A DNA stretch of 64,000 nucleotides. Origin: an uncultured Corynebacterium sp. Its GTDB lineage: Bacteria; Actinomycetota; Actinomycetes; Mycobacteriales; Mycobacteriaceae. Positions 17,637 to 26,648 of this stretch are shown in pieces (positions within the stretch are counted from its first letter, which is position 1; every line of letters begins with the position of its first letter). The DNA is taken from the NCBI RefSeq assembly GCF_946221935.1, contig NZ_CAMIGN010000005.1, positions 74,105 to 138,104 of the forward strand, given 5' to 3'. The notes below the pieces were generated by a model. The model saw nothing but the letters and a program-made list of their open reading frames with translations. It was not told the DNA's origin and made no database searches. A program made the translations under genes and the position numbers.

Positions 17637-18287
17637 TTACTCCTCGGACTCGCCCTCTTCGGCCTTCTCCTCGGAATCCTCCGCAGCCTCGCCCTCGGCA
17701 CCCTCGGCGCCCTCTTCGTCAGTGTCCTCCGGCAGTTCCTCTTCCTCCGGCTCAACAACGTTGATGATCAAGGTATCCTCTTCGGAAACCAGGGAAGCGT
17801 TACCCGGCATCTGCAGGTCGCCTGCCACGATCTGGTCGCCGATCTGCTTGCCCTCAACATCCACGGAGATTTCTTCCGGAATGTTCAGAACGTCAGCCAG
17901 GATGGTAATAACGTCAGCCTCCTGGGTAACCAGGGCGCCCGGAGCAGCTTCGCCGGTGAAGACAACCGGCACGTCGACCTCAACCTTCTCGCCGCGCTTA
18001 ACGTTCAGCAGGTCAGCGTGGTCAACGTCCAGGGTCAGCACGTTCTGATCCACAGCCTTGATCATGACCAGGTGATCCTGGCCTTCAATCTCAAGCTCCA
18101 GAACAGCGTTGACACCCTCGTTACGCAGGATGGCCTGGAACTCCAGGATGTCGACGTGGACGTGCATCGGGTCCAGGCCGTTGCCGTAAACAACAGCGGG
18201 GACGCGGAAGTCGCGACGCAGACGACGGCTAGCGCCCTTACCAAACTCGGTACGCAGCTCGCCCTTCAGACGGGTGATATCAGCCAT
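17637..18287 (-). CDS. rplY: 50S ribosomal protein L25 (CTC-type, with acidic tail)
   Basis: L25 binds 5S rRNA. The 216-residue protein has the N-terminal L25 beta-barrel (LRTEFGKGASRRLRRDFRVPAVVYG) and the TL5/CTC C-terminal domain (residues ~95-185). A Glu-rich tail covers the last ~35 residues. A good Shine-Dalgarno (AGAAGGAG) precedes the ATG. On the minus strand a TTGAAA box lies 17 bases before TGTACA about 60 bp upstream, a weak promoter candidate. Terminators on both sides make it a single-gene transcript. Confidence 0.95.
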   Translation of the reverse strand: MADITRLKGELRTEFGKGASRRLRRDFRVPAVVYGNGLDPMHVHVDILEFQAILRNEGVNAVLELEIEGQDHLVMIKAVDQNVLTLDVDHADLLNVKRGEKVEVDVPVVFTGEAAPGALVTQEADVITILADVLNIPEEISVDVEGKQIGDQIVAGDLQMPGNASLVSEEDTLIINVVEPEEEELPEDTDEEGAEGAEGEAAEDSEEKAEEGESEE

Positions 18288-18364
18288 GATGTTCTCCTTC
18301 TAGTAATGCGCTCCAGATGTACTCGTTTGTACACTGTCGTGCTTAATGCGTTTCAACCGCGGAC

Positions 18365-18391
18365 ACAAAAAATGCCGCGATATCTCGCGGC
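18365..18391 (-). terminator. rho-independent terminator downstream of prs
   Basis: On the minus strand GCCGCGA (18391-18385), loop GATA, TCGCGGC (18380-18374), then ATTTTTTGTG. The 7-bp GC stem with six T residues separates prs from rplY. A second, tighter palindrome (CCCCC-GTC-GGGGG at ~18541-18553) sits just after the prs stop but has a weaker T tract. Confidence 0.88.
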
Positions 18392-18572
18392 GTGTATGCA
18401 TCCCACAATTGATTGGTTGCGTACCCACCGGGAGAGGGGGACGTCAAACAAAAGAAGGGGAGTGTGCTTTTCGCGCCGATAACGGCCAGATTCTATATAA
18501 GAATCCAGCCCTCGCCGAGATTCGGGAAAATTTTAGCACACCCCCGACGGGGGTTTAAAACTGTTTGCAGAG

Positions 18573-19544
18573 TTACTCAAACAAGGTGGTCACAGATCCA
18601 TTCTCGAAGATCTCGTGAATGGTCTTAGCTACCAGCGGAGCGATCGACAGCACCGTCAGGTTGTCCCAGCCCTCGGTGGACTGCGGCAGAGTATCGGTGG
18701 TGATGATCTCGCGGGCGCCACAGTTGCTGAGGCGCTCTCGAGCTGGGTCGCTAAACACACCGTGGGTGGTGGCGATGATTACGTCGCCAGCGCCCGCCTC
18801 ACGCAGCACACCGACGGCGCCCGCGATGGTTCCGCCGGTATCAATCATGTCATCCAGCAGCACACAGGTGCGGCCCTTCACGTCACCGACTACGCGGTTG
18901 GCGGTGACCTTGTTGGCCACATCTATGTCGCGAGTCTTGTGGATGAAAGCCAGCGGTGCGTCGCCCAGAACGTTGGCCCATTTCTCGGCAACCTTAACGC
19001 GACCAGCGTCGGGGGAAACCACGCAGATGTTGTCTAGGTTGTAGTTCTTCTTCACGTGATCGGTAAGGATCGGCATGGCGTGCATGTGATCGACCGGGCC
19101 GTCGAAGAAGCCCTGAATCTGGTCGGTGTGCAGGTCGACGGAGACGATGCGATCCGCGCCGGCGGCCTTCAGCAGGTCGGCGACCAGGCGGGCGGAGATC
19201 GGCTCGCGTCCGCGGTGCTTCTTGTCCTGACGGGCGTAGGGGTAGAAAGGCAGGATCGCGGTGATGCGCTTAGCGGAGCCGCGCTTCAGTGCGTCGATCA
19301 TGATCAGCTGTTCCATCAGCCAGTTGTTCAGCGGCTGCGGATGCGACTGCAGTACGAAGGCATCGGAACCGCGGACGGACTCTTCGAAGCGGACGAAGAT
19401 CTCGCCATTGGCGAAGTCGCGGGCGGTGGTCGGAGTGACCTCGATGCCCAGTTCACGGGCAACAGCCTCCCCCAATTCCGGATGAGCCCTGCCGCTAAAC
19501 AGCATCAGGTTCTTTTGATTGTCGATCCAGTGGGTGGTGGACAC
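18573..19544 (-). CDS. prs: ribose-phosphate pyrophosphokinase
   Basis: Makes PRPP from ribose 5-phosphate and ATP for nucleotide, histidine, tryptophan, NAD and decaprenyl-phosphoryl-arabinose synthesis. The 323-residue protein has RFEESVRGSDAFVLQSH, the flexible-loop region RQDKKHRGREPISARLV, the metal-binding VDLHTDQIQGFFDGPVDH and the PRPP-binding CVLLDDMIDTGGTI. The start codon is GTG (MSTTHWIDNQ). It follows glmU on the same strand at 111 bp, the usual actinobacterial glmU-prs pair. Confidence 0.95.
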   Translation of the reverse strand: MSTTHWIDNQKNLMLFSGRAHPELGEAVARELGIEVTPTTARDFANGEIFVRFEESVRGSDAFVLQSHPQPLNNWLMEQLIMIDALKRGSAKRITAILPFYPYARQDKKHRGREPISARLVADLLKAAGADRIVSVDLHTDQIQGFFDGPVDHMHAMPILTDHVKKNYNLDNICVVSPDAGRVKVAEKWANVLGDAPLAFIHKTRDIDVANKVTANRVVGDVKGRTCVLLDDMIDTGGTIAGAVGVLREAGAGDVIIATTHGVFSDPARERLSNCGAREIITTDTLPQSTEGWDNLTVLSIAPLVAKTIHEIFENGSVTTLFE

Positions 19545-19655
19545 TTGTGCTTTAACCTTCCGGTCGAAGAGCTGGACTATTCATCTTTTTAATAGGGCGT
19601 TCCCCATTTTAGGGCGCGCCCAAAGGTAACAACAAAACTGGCGCAGAGGAGCGCG

Positions 19656-21173
19656 CTACTGCTGGTCTGCCTGTGGGGTAGAGGTCGGCGAGCCGCCCTC
19701 GGCTACTCGCTTGGCGGCAGCTTCACCGGCTGCAGCGGCGGCAGTTCCGGGGCGTTTCTTAGCGACCCAGCCTTCGACGTTACGCTGCTTGCCGCCGGAG
19801 ACAGCCAACGCTCCCGGCGGAACGTCTTCCCTGATGACGGTACCGGCACCAGAGTAAGCGCCGTCGCCCACGACTACTGGTGCGATAAACATGGAATCGG
19901 AGCCCGTGCGCACATGAGAGCCGACGGTGGTGTGGTGCTTGTTTACACCGTCGTAGTTGACGAAGACGCTGGACGCGCCGATGTTGGAGTACTCGCCGAC
20001 CGTCGCATCGCCGATGTAGGTAAGGTGTGGCACCTTGGAACCTCGGCCGATGTTGGCCTTTTTCGCCTCGACGAAGCCTCCAAGCTTGCCTTCCTCACCC
20101 AGCACCGTGCCTGGTCGAATGTAGGTGAATGGCCCGACCTCAGCGCGCGGGCCAATAGTGGAATCAGAGCCGTGAGTGCGTACCACCCGTGCACCTTCGC
20201 CAACCTCGACGTTCTCCAGGGTGGTGTCGGGGCCGATCTGCGCATTATCCGCGATGGTCGTGGTACCGAGCAGCTGAGTGCCGGGCAGGATCGTTACGTC
20301 GCTGCCGATCTGGACATCCACGTCGATCCAGGTAGATGCCGGGTCGACGATTGTCGCTCCGCCACGCATGGCTGTGGTGACGGTGCGGCGGTTGAGCTCC
20401 GCTCCTGCAGCCGCTAGCTGTACACGGTCGTTGACGCCCGCCAGTTCCGCTGCGTCGGCGGCGATGTGGGCGCGCACGGGGTGACCCGCGCTGCGAGCGA
20501 TGCTCAGTACATCCGTCAGGTACAACTCGCCCTGCGCGTTATCCGTGTTCAATTGCGCAAGACCATCACGCAGGATCGCCGCGTCAAAAGCGAAGACACC
20601 GGAGTTAACCTCATTGATCGCCTTTTGCTCTTCCGTCGCGTCCTTTTCCTCAACAATGGCGGTCACCATGCCGTCATTGGTGCGCAGGATGCGTCCATAG
20701 CCCGTGGGGTTGTCCTGGTGGACAGAAAGCACGGTCACGCTTGCGCCATTGTGGGTTGCGGAAAGCTCCTGCAGAGTTTCTGGGGAAAGGAGCGGGACGT
20801 CAGCATTGGTCACTACGACAGTGCCTTCGAATCCCTGCAATGCCTCCATTGCGCACTGGACGGCGTGCCCAGTACCCTTTTGCTCTTCCTGCACGGCGGT
20901 GTCAATGGTACGGCCGAGCTGCTCGGATATCTCCGCCACGGCGGGACCGACCTGCTCGCGACCGTGGCCGATCACTGCCACGATGCGTTCCGGGTTAATA
21001 CCCGCTGCGGCGTGCAGGCTATGTGAAAGCAGGGTGCGCCCGCCAATGGAGTGCAGGGTCTTCTGCGTCGCGGACTTCATCCGCGTACCGGCTCCGGCAG
21101 CGAGCACGATCACTGCCACGGGCTGGCTTTGAGCCTTCGGGTGAGCTTCGGGGTTTTGTGCAGCATCAGTCAC
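19656..21173 (-). CDS. glmU: bifunctional glucosamine-1-phosphate acetyltransferase / GlcNAc-1-phosphate uridylyltransferase
   Basis: Produces UDP-GlcNAc for peptidoglycan and mycothiol. The N-terminal nucleotidyltransferase carries VLAAGAGTRMKS (residues ~25-36), VVTNADVPLLSPETL and NEVNSGVFAFD. The C-terminal left-handed beta-helix carries the acetyltransferase signature GPFTYIRPGTVLG, VEAKKANIGRGSKVPHLTYIGDA and NYDGVNKHHT. The 505-residue length includes a C-terminal Ala/Ser/Thr tail typical of mycobacterial and corynebacterial GlmU. The start is GTG. Confidence 0.95.
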   Translation of the reverse strand: MTDAAQNPEAHPKAQSQPVAVIVLAAGAGTRMKSATQKTLHSIGGRTLLSHSLHAAAGINPERIVAVIGHGREQVGPAVAEISEQLGRTIDTAVQEEQKGTGHAVQCAMEALQGFEGTVVVTNADVPLLSPETLQELSATHNGASVTVLSVHQDNPTGYGRILRTNDGMVTAIVEEKDATEEQKAINEVNSGVFAFDAAILRDGLAQLNTDNAQGELYLTDVLSIARSAGHPVRAHIAADAAELAGVNDRVQLAAAGAELNRRTVTTAMRGGATIVDPASTWIDVDVQIGSDVTILPGTQLLGTTTIADNAQIGPDTTLENVEVGEGARVVRTHGSDSTIGPRAEVGPFTYIRPGTVLGEEGKLGGFVEAKKANIGRGSKVPHLTYIGDATVGEYSNIGASSVFVNYDGVNKHHTTVGSHVRTGSDSMFIAPVVVGDGAYSGAGTVIREDVPPGALAVSGGKQRNVEGWVAKKRPGTAAAAAGEAAAKRVAEGGSPTSTPQADQQ

Positions 21174-21287
21174 GTTGTTGGCATTCCTTACTTTCCCTGA
21201 CTTATTTTCCCTGACTTTTGGTCAAAAGCGATATCCAGCATAGCGCCGTGTACTCGCTGCGTTGGGCAGGTCTCCCTCTCGGGCAAG

Positions 21288-22682
21288 TTAAGAAACGTTT
21301 TCTTTGCCCACCGAGACTTCCGGCAGGGTGTGGGACAGTCCCGCTCCCAGCAAACCGAACAACGCCAATGCGCCGAGAGCGACCTCGGGGGAGACCATTG
21401 CTAACGCACTGGTCAACGCACCCACGATCAGCAACAGCACACCCATCAACGTGTTCGCCACCGACACATACCGAGTACGCTGCGTTCCCTCCGCCATATC
21501 CACAATGTAAGTGGAGCGAGCGACCCTAATCGCAGCGTGGGCAAGCGAAATAATGAAAAACGCGATGGGGAGCCACCACACCAGGGCGGTGGTCCACGTG
21601 TGGGCGTCACTAATAGAGGAGGCATAGCCCAGAGCAACGGTGATGATCAGAACAACCGTTGCCAGCAGTGCGGCGCCACTGAGGGTGTTGCGTGAGCTGA
21701 CATCGGAAAGCCATCCTGAAACCCTGCCTGCGAGCAGCGAGGCCACGCCAGCGGCGATGACGAAGGTACCCAAGCCAGTAAATATAGCGCTGGCCATTGA
21801 AGATTCCTCGGCTACGGACTGCTGGTTGGCCATCGTTACCAGGAACGTGGGCGACAGTGCCGAGGCGAGCAGCAGCGAACGAAGCAACACGAAGCGGCGG
21901 AAGTCCCCATCGCTGCGCACAAGATCTACGATGTCGGCGAATACGTCGCGCAGGTAACTGGTGCCCTGTGGAAGGTCTTTTTGTTCTTGTTTGGTGACGC
22001 CCTCACGAATCCCCTTGAAAAGCCATGCACTGGCCAACCAGGCCACAGCGGCGATGGCAAAAAGAACGGCGAAAAGGGTAGGGGTGAGCTCCCCACGGGC
22101 GGCCTGGATGGCCACACCTACAAGGATCGCCACGGCGCCGGACAACGTAGTGGCAAAACCCGTGAGTCGGCCGCGGAACCCCTTCGGAACGGTGCGTCCA
22201 GCAATGTCCTTACTGGTTAGCGATACCAGGGAACGACAGGTTGAAAGCAGCGCCAGGGCTCCGAGAATAATCAGTCCAGCCAGCAGCCCATCGGTAAGTA
22301 GAGCCGCTGCGACCATGATCGCGCACGCTAAAGCTTGGCCGAGCGTACCGATCTGCATGAAGCCCAGGCGCGAGGTCTTAGTTTGCAGCCACGGGCGGAA
22401 CAGGGCTTGGGGCAGCATGGAGCCCGACTCACGGATCGGCACCAACAGTGGAATGATCCACGCGGGAGCTGCGACGATGGATAGGAACCACGGCAGGATT
22501 GTTTTGGCCGACACGATCTGATCGCCAATGTTTTGGGTGCCAAAGCCCAGGGAATAACGACCTGCGTTTTCCTCGACATGCTTGAGATCGCTCTCCGGCG
22601 GGGTGCCGATGAATTTTGTGGTGAATGTGTGCCAAAAAGAGTTGGATTCAGCGCCGCGCGCTGTAGTGGCGTTGCCGGACAT
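21288..22682 (-). CDS. MFS transporter
   Basis: A 464-residue protein with about twelve hydrophobic helices (ILPWFLSIVAAPAWIIPLLVP, LACAIMVAAALLTDG, AVAILVGVAIQAARG and others) and a hydrophilic N terminus of ~80 residues. The frame extends further upstream, but that stretch is the tRNA-Gln gene read antisense, so I start at ATG 22682 (MSGNATTARG), 30 bp after the tRNA. It may be cotranscribed with the tRNA if the T run downstream of the tRNA is leaky. Substrate unknown. Confidence 0.8.
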   Translation of the reverse strand: MSGNATTARGAESNSFWHTFTTKFIGTPPESDLKHVEENAGRYSLGFGTQNIGDQIVSAKTILPWFLSIVAAPAWIIPLLVPIRESGSMLPQALFRPWLQTKTSRLGFMQIGTLGQALACAIMVAAALLTDGLLAGLIILGALALLSTCRSLVSLTSKDIAGRTVPKGFRGRLTGFATTLSGAVAILVGVAIQAARGELTPTLFAVLFAIAAVAWLASAWLFKGIREGVTKQEQKDLPQGTSYLRDVFADIVDLVRSDGDFRRFVLLRSLLLASALSPTFLVTMANQQSVAEESSMASAIFTGLGTFVIAAGVASLLAGRVSGWLSDVSSRNTLSGAALLATVVLIITVALGYASSISDAHTWTTALVWWLPIAFFIISLAHAAIRVARSTYIVDMAEGTQRTRYVSVANTLMGVLLLIVGALTSALAMVSPEVALGALALFGLLGAGLSHTLPEVSVGKENVS

Positions 22683-22711
22683 GGGCTGCCCTACCCTTCG
22701 CATTAAAAAAG

Positions 22712-22783
22712 CTCTCCCACCAGGACTCGAACCTAGAATGACGGTACCAAAAACCGTAGTGTTGCCAATTACACCATGGGAGA
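22712..22783 (-). tRNA. tRNA-Gln (anticodon TTG)
   Basis: On the minus strand the acceptor stem TCTCCCA pairs perfectly with TGGGAGA. The D arm is GTGT/ACAC and the anticodon stem ACGGT/ACCGT encloses TTTTGGT, giving anticodon TTG. The T arm is CTAGG-TTCGAGT-CCTGG. The discriminator is G, no CCA is encoded, and a six-T run follows. Confidence 0.97.
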
Positions 22784-22873
22784 GTGGCACATAATAATGT
22801 GCAGCAGACACATTACAGTATGGCGAACCGGGCGCATAAACCGCAGGGTGGGCTGGAAGATAAACTGATGGCC

Positions 22874-25800
22874 ATGAGTCAGACATCCACGTCGCAAGCC
22901 GAGTCCAATCAGCCGTCGAAAATGGCGCCCAGCCTGGCAGGGCTACTCAAAGCCACCGCTCAGGATGGAAAGTTGCGCGGGATGATGACGCATCTGGGGG
23001 AGCAGTCTCTGCATATGCAGGCTCCCGAAGGAGCCTGGCCGTTCATCGTTGGAACTATGGCGCAACGTGCTCCATTGCTGGTGGTGACGGCGACGGGCCG
23101 CCAGGCTCAGGATCTCACCACGGTATTGCGGTACATGCTGGGCGATGGCGTCGAGCACTTCCCATCCTGGGAGACCTTGCCACACGAGAAACTCTCCCCG
23201 GCGGTAGAGACCGTGGCAACCCGCATGCGGGTGCTACGGCGCCTTCAGCAAGGGGATGCAAATCTCAAGGTGGTGGTCACGCCGACACGAGCGGCAGTGC
23301 AGCCTGTGCAGTCCAATCTGGGCGACGTCATCCCGGTGCGGCTGAAGGTGGGAGAGGAAATCGACTTCGAGGCATTGACTCACCGCCTGCAGGAGCTTGG
23401 ATATACGCACGTTGATGTCGTGGGCAAGCGGGGTCACTTCGCTATCCGCGGCGGCATTGTGGATATTTTCCCCGCGACCGAGGAAATGCCTGTACGCGTG
23501 GATTTCTGGGGCGATGAGATCACTGAGGTGCGCGCTTTTAGCGTCGGCGACCAGCGCACCATCCCCGGGGTAGAGCCAGACGAGGTGATGGTCTACGCCT
23601 GCCGGGAGTTGATCGTGACGGACGAGGTGGCGTCGAAGGCAAAGAACCTGGCTCAAGAACATGCCGGCAACGCAGAGCTGGCCGAGATTCTCGATAAGAT
23701 CAGCCAGAAAATACAGGTGCAGGGCATGGAATCGCTGATTCCGGTGCTACACACAGCAGATCTGGTGGCGCTGCCGGAACTCATGCCAGAGGAGACGCAC
23801 ACGCTGGTGCTGGCTCCCGCTGCTGTCGAACGGCGCGCTCACGATCTGCGCGAAACCGGCCAGCAGTTCCTCGAAGCCAGCTGGGATGTCGCCGCGATGG
23901 GTGGTTCCGCTCCGATGGAGGGCGTGGCCTACCTGTCGGTGGCTGCGGTGCAGAAGGTGCAGCAGAAGCTGCGACGGCCGTGGTGGACCCTTTCTACGCC
24001 CGGAATGGCTGATTTTGAAGCAGATACCGACGCCGACGCCAACACCTCCGACATCCTCGAACTCGACTACGCCCCGGCGCCCCGACCGCACGGAGAAATG
24101 GAAGCGATCGGTGCGTTAATGAGCGATATTCGGAAGCGGGTGGAATCTGGCGGTCGTGTGGCCTTTGCCGCACCGACCCCGGCCGTTGCGGCCCGTATGC
24201 TGCGACGGTTCCAAGAGGCCGGTATTGCCGCGGAGGCCATCGGCGTGGATCTGAGCGGCAGTCGGGGACTGGGGAGGATTAAGAAGTCGAAGCACACGAC
24301 TGCCGATGAACCCGCTCCGCACCAGGTGAGTATCTATCATGCGGTTGCTTTTGAGGGTTTGGTGTTCCCTTTCGCTGGGGATGATAAGCGCTCCAGCTTG
24401 CTGTTCTTTACCGAAACGGATCTAACCGGTAACCGTGTGGACGCGAAAGCCACGGGCAAACGCAAGCCGGCGAAGAAGCGCAACAGGGTGGATCCGCTGG
24501 CCTTGGAGCCAGGTGACTTGGTGGTGCATGACTCCCATGGCATCGGCAAGTTTGTGAAGATGACGGAACGCACGGTGGGCAAGGGGGCGGATGCCTCCCG
24601 CCGTGAATACCTGGTTTTGGAGTATGCGCCCAGCAAGCGTGGTGGCCCTGGGGATCAGCTGTATGTGCCGATGGATCAGCTGGATATGCTCTCGCGTTAT
24701 GTCGGTGGTGAGAAGCCGGCGCTGTCCAAAATGGGCGGAGCTGATTGGAAAAACACCAAGCGCAAGGCACGCGGCGCGGTGCGGGAGATTGCCGGCGAGC
24801 TGGTGCAGTTGTATGCCAGCCGCCAGGCCGCGCCGGGCTATGCGTTCGCAGCGGATACTCCGTGGCAGCGCGAGATGGAGGATGCCTTCCCCTACACGGA
24901 AACCGAGGATCAGTACAACGCCATTGAGGCCGTGAAAGCGGACATGGAAAAGCCAGTGCCGATGGATCGCGTGATTGTCGGCGATGTGGGCTATGGAAAA
25001 ACGGAAGTTGCAGTGCGTGCAGCATTCAAAGCCGTGCAATCCGGCAAACAGGTGGCGGTTCTCGTGCCGACGACTTTGCTTGCGCAACAGCACTTCAATA
25101 CTTTTAGCGAACGCATGCAGGACTTCCCCACGACCATTAGGGAACTGTCGCGCTTTACCACTCCGGCGGAATCCAAGAAGGTCATTGCCGGCATGGCCGA
25201 TGGCACGGTGGATATTGTGATCGGTACCCATCGCCTGCTGCAGACGGGGGTCCACTGGAAGAACCTTGGGCTGATCATCGTGGATGAGGAGCAGCGCTTC
25301 GGTGTGGAGCACAAGGAGCACATCAAGTCTCTGCGCACTCACGTGGACGTACTTACTATGTCCGCCACCCCGATTCCTCGCACCCTGGAGATGTCGATGG
25401 CGGGTATCCGCGAAATGTCGACAATCCTTACTCCACCGGAGGATCGCCATCCGGTGCTGACGTATGTCGGTGCACAGGAAGACAAGCATGTGGCAGCTGC
25501 CATCCGCCGCGAGCTTCTGCGCGATGGCCAGGTGTTCTACGTGCATAACAAGGTGCGCACTATCGAGCAGACCGCTGCCGATATTCGCCGCCTGGTGCCG
25601 GAAGCTCGCGTGGTGGTTGCGCACGGTCAGATGAGCGAGGAACAGCTTGAGACCACGGTCAAGGGCTTCTGGGACCGCGAATTCGACGTGCTGGTGTGTA
25701 CCACCATCGTGGAAACGGGTCTGGACATTGCCAACGCAAACACCCTGATCGTCGAGAATGCGCATCACATGGGTCTTTCGCAGCTGCACCAGCTGCGTGG

Positions 25801-26611
25801 TCGTGTGGGTCGTTCCCACGAGCGCGGATACGCCTACTTCCTATACCCACGCGGTGAGGTACTCACTGAGACCTCTTACGACCGGCTAGCCACCATCGCC
25901 CAGAACAACGACCTCGGAGCGGGCATGGCGGTTGCCATGAAGGATCTGGAAATGCGCGGCGCCGGTAATGTGCTGGGCGCCGAGCAATCCGGTCACATCG
26001 CAGGGGTGGGCTTCGACCTTTACGTTCGCCTTGTGGGCGAAGCAGTGGAAGCGTTCCGTGCCATGGCCGATGGCAAGCCTGTTGACGGTCGTGAGGAGGA
26101 GAAGAAGGAGATCCGCATCGATCTGCCTATTGATGCGCATATCCCGGCCGAATACGTCGCTTCGGAGCGCCTTCGCCTGGAGGCCTACCGCAAGTTCGCG
26201 GAAGTGCAGGACGAGGAACAGATCGAGAAGGTCCTGGAGGAACTCAACGACCGCTATGGCGAGCCCCCACAACAGATTCAAATGCTTGCGGTGCTTTCCC
26301 GTCTGCGGTTGCTGTGCCGAGACCTGCAGGTCACGGAAGTTGTAGCGACCGGCTCGAAGATCAGCTTCAGCCCGATTGAGTTGCAGGATTCCACCCAGGT
26401 GCGCCTGAAGCGCCTGTTCCCGGCGGCAAACTATCGGGCGACGACCAAGATTGTGCTGATCCCGGCGCCGAAGCGCGGTCAGGGGATGCGTGCGGTTCCG
26501 TTGCGCGATACCGAGCTGGTGCAGTGGTGTGCCGATGCGCTGACGCAATTGGCTGGTATTCCGATCCGCAGTATGTCCGGAGCGGCGGGCACGACCACTA
26601 GCAAGGACTAA
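22874..26611 (+). CDS. mfd: transcription-repair coupling factor
   Basis: Mfd removes stalled RNA polymerase at lesions and recruits UvrA. The ~1245-residue protein has the UvrB-like N-terminal module, the RNAP-interacting domain (LEPGDLVVHDSHGIGKFV), the translocase with Walker A GDVGYGKTEVAV (near residue 700) and DEEQ box (IVDEEQRFGVEHKEH), TMSATPIPRTLEMSM, the TRG motif region, and the C-terminal TRCF domain. The open frame extends to 22784, but a TAAACT -10 box at 22861-22866 sits exactly seven bases before ATG 22874 (MSQTSTSQ), so I start there and infer a leaderless mRNA. It is divergent from tRNA-Gln. Confidence 0.95.
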   Translation: MSQTSTSQAESNQPSKMAPSLAGLLKATAQDGKLRGMMTHLGEQSLHMQAPEGAWPFIVGTMAQRAPLLVVTATGRQAQDLTTVLRYMLGDGVEHFPSWETLPHEKLSPAVETVATRMRVLRRLQQGDANLKVVVTPTRAAVQPVQSNLGDVIPVRLKVGEEIDFEALTHRLQELGYTHVDVVGKRGHFAIRGGIVDIFPATEEMPVRVDFWGDEITEVRAFSVGDQRTIPGVEPDEVMVYACRELIVTDEVASKAKNLAQEHAGNAELAEILDKISQKIQVQGMESLIPVLHTADLVALPELMPEETHTLVLAPAAVERRAHDLRETGQQFLEASWDVAAMGGSAPMEGVAYLSVAAVQKVQQKLRRPWWTLSTPGMADFEADTDADANTSDILELDYAPAPRPHGEMEAIGALMSDIRKRVESGGRVAFAAPTPAVAARMLRRFQEAGIAAEAIGVDLSGSRGLGRIKKSKHTTADEPAPHQVSIYHAVAFEGLVFPFAGDDKRSSLLFFTETDLTGNRVDAKATGKRKPAKKRNRVDPLALEPGDLVVHDSHGIGKFVKMTERTVGKGADASRREYLVLEYAPSKRGGPGDQLYVPMDQLDMLSRYVGGEKPALSKMGGADWKNTKRKARGAVREIAGELVQLYASRQAAPGYAFAADTPWQREMEDAFPYTETEDQYNAIEAVKADMEKPVPMDRVIVGDVGYGKTEVAVRAAFKAVQSGKQVAVLVPTTLLAQQHFNTFSERMQDFPTTIRELSRFTTPAESKKVIAGMADGTVDIVIGTHRLLQTGVHWKNLGLIIVDEEQRFGVEHKEHIKSLRTHVDVLTMSATPIPRTLEMSMAGIREMSTILTPPEDRHPVLTYVGAQEDKHVAAAIRRELLRDGQVFYVHNKVRTIEQTAADIRRLVPEARVVVAHGQMSEEQLETTVKGFWDREFDVLVCTTIVETGLDIANANTLIVENAHHMGLSQLHQLRGRVGRSHERGYAYFLYPRGEVLTETSYDRLATIAQNNDLGAGMAVAMKDLEMRGAGNVLGAEQSGHIAGVGFDLYVRLVGEAVEAFRAMADGKPVDGREEEKKEIRIDLPIDAHIPAEYVASERLRLEAYRKFAEVQDEEQIEKVLEELNDRYGEPPQQIQMLAVLSRLRLLCRDLQVTEVVATGSKISFSPIELQDSTQVRLKRLFPAANYRATTKIVLIPAPKRGQGMRAVPLRDTELVQWCADALTQLAGIPIRSMSGAAGTTTSKD

Positions 26612-26648
26612 AGCACGTCTTGAGCGGTGACACGCTAGAATAACCGCC

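Noticed and set aside
18541..18553. CCCCCGACGGGGG palindrome after prs as main terminator
   Set aside because: Loop of three bases and a poor T tract; the hairpin at 18365-18391 is the better terminator.
22683..22886. N-terminal extensions of the MFS transporter and of mfd into the tRNA-Gln region
   Set aside because: The MFS frame upstream of 22682 is the tRNA read through, and the mfd frame before 22874 overlaps its own probable -10 box.
24422..25819. 465-codon minus-strand open frame
   Set aside because: Antisense to the mfd translocase domain; His-rich composition without a family match.
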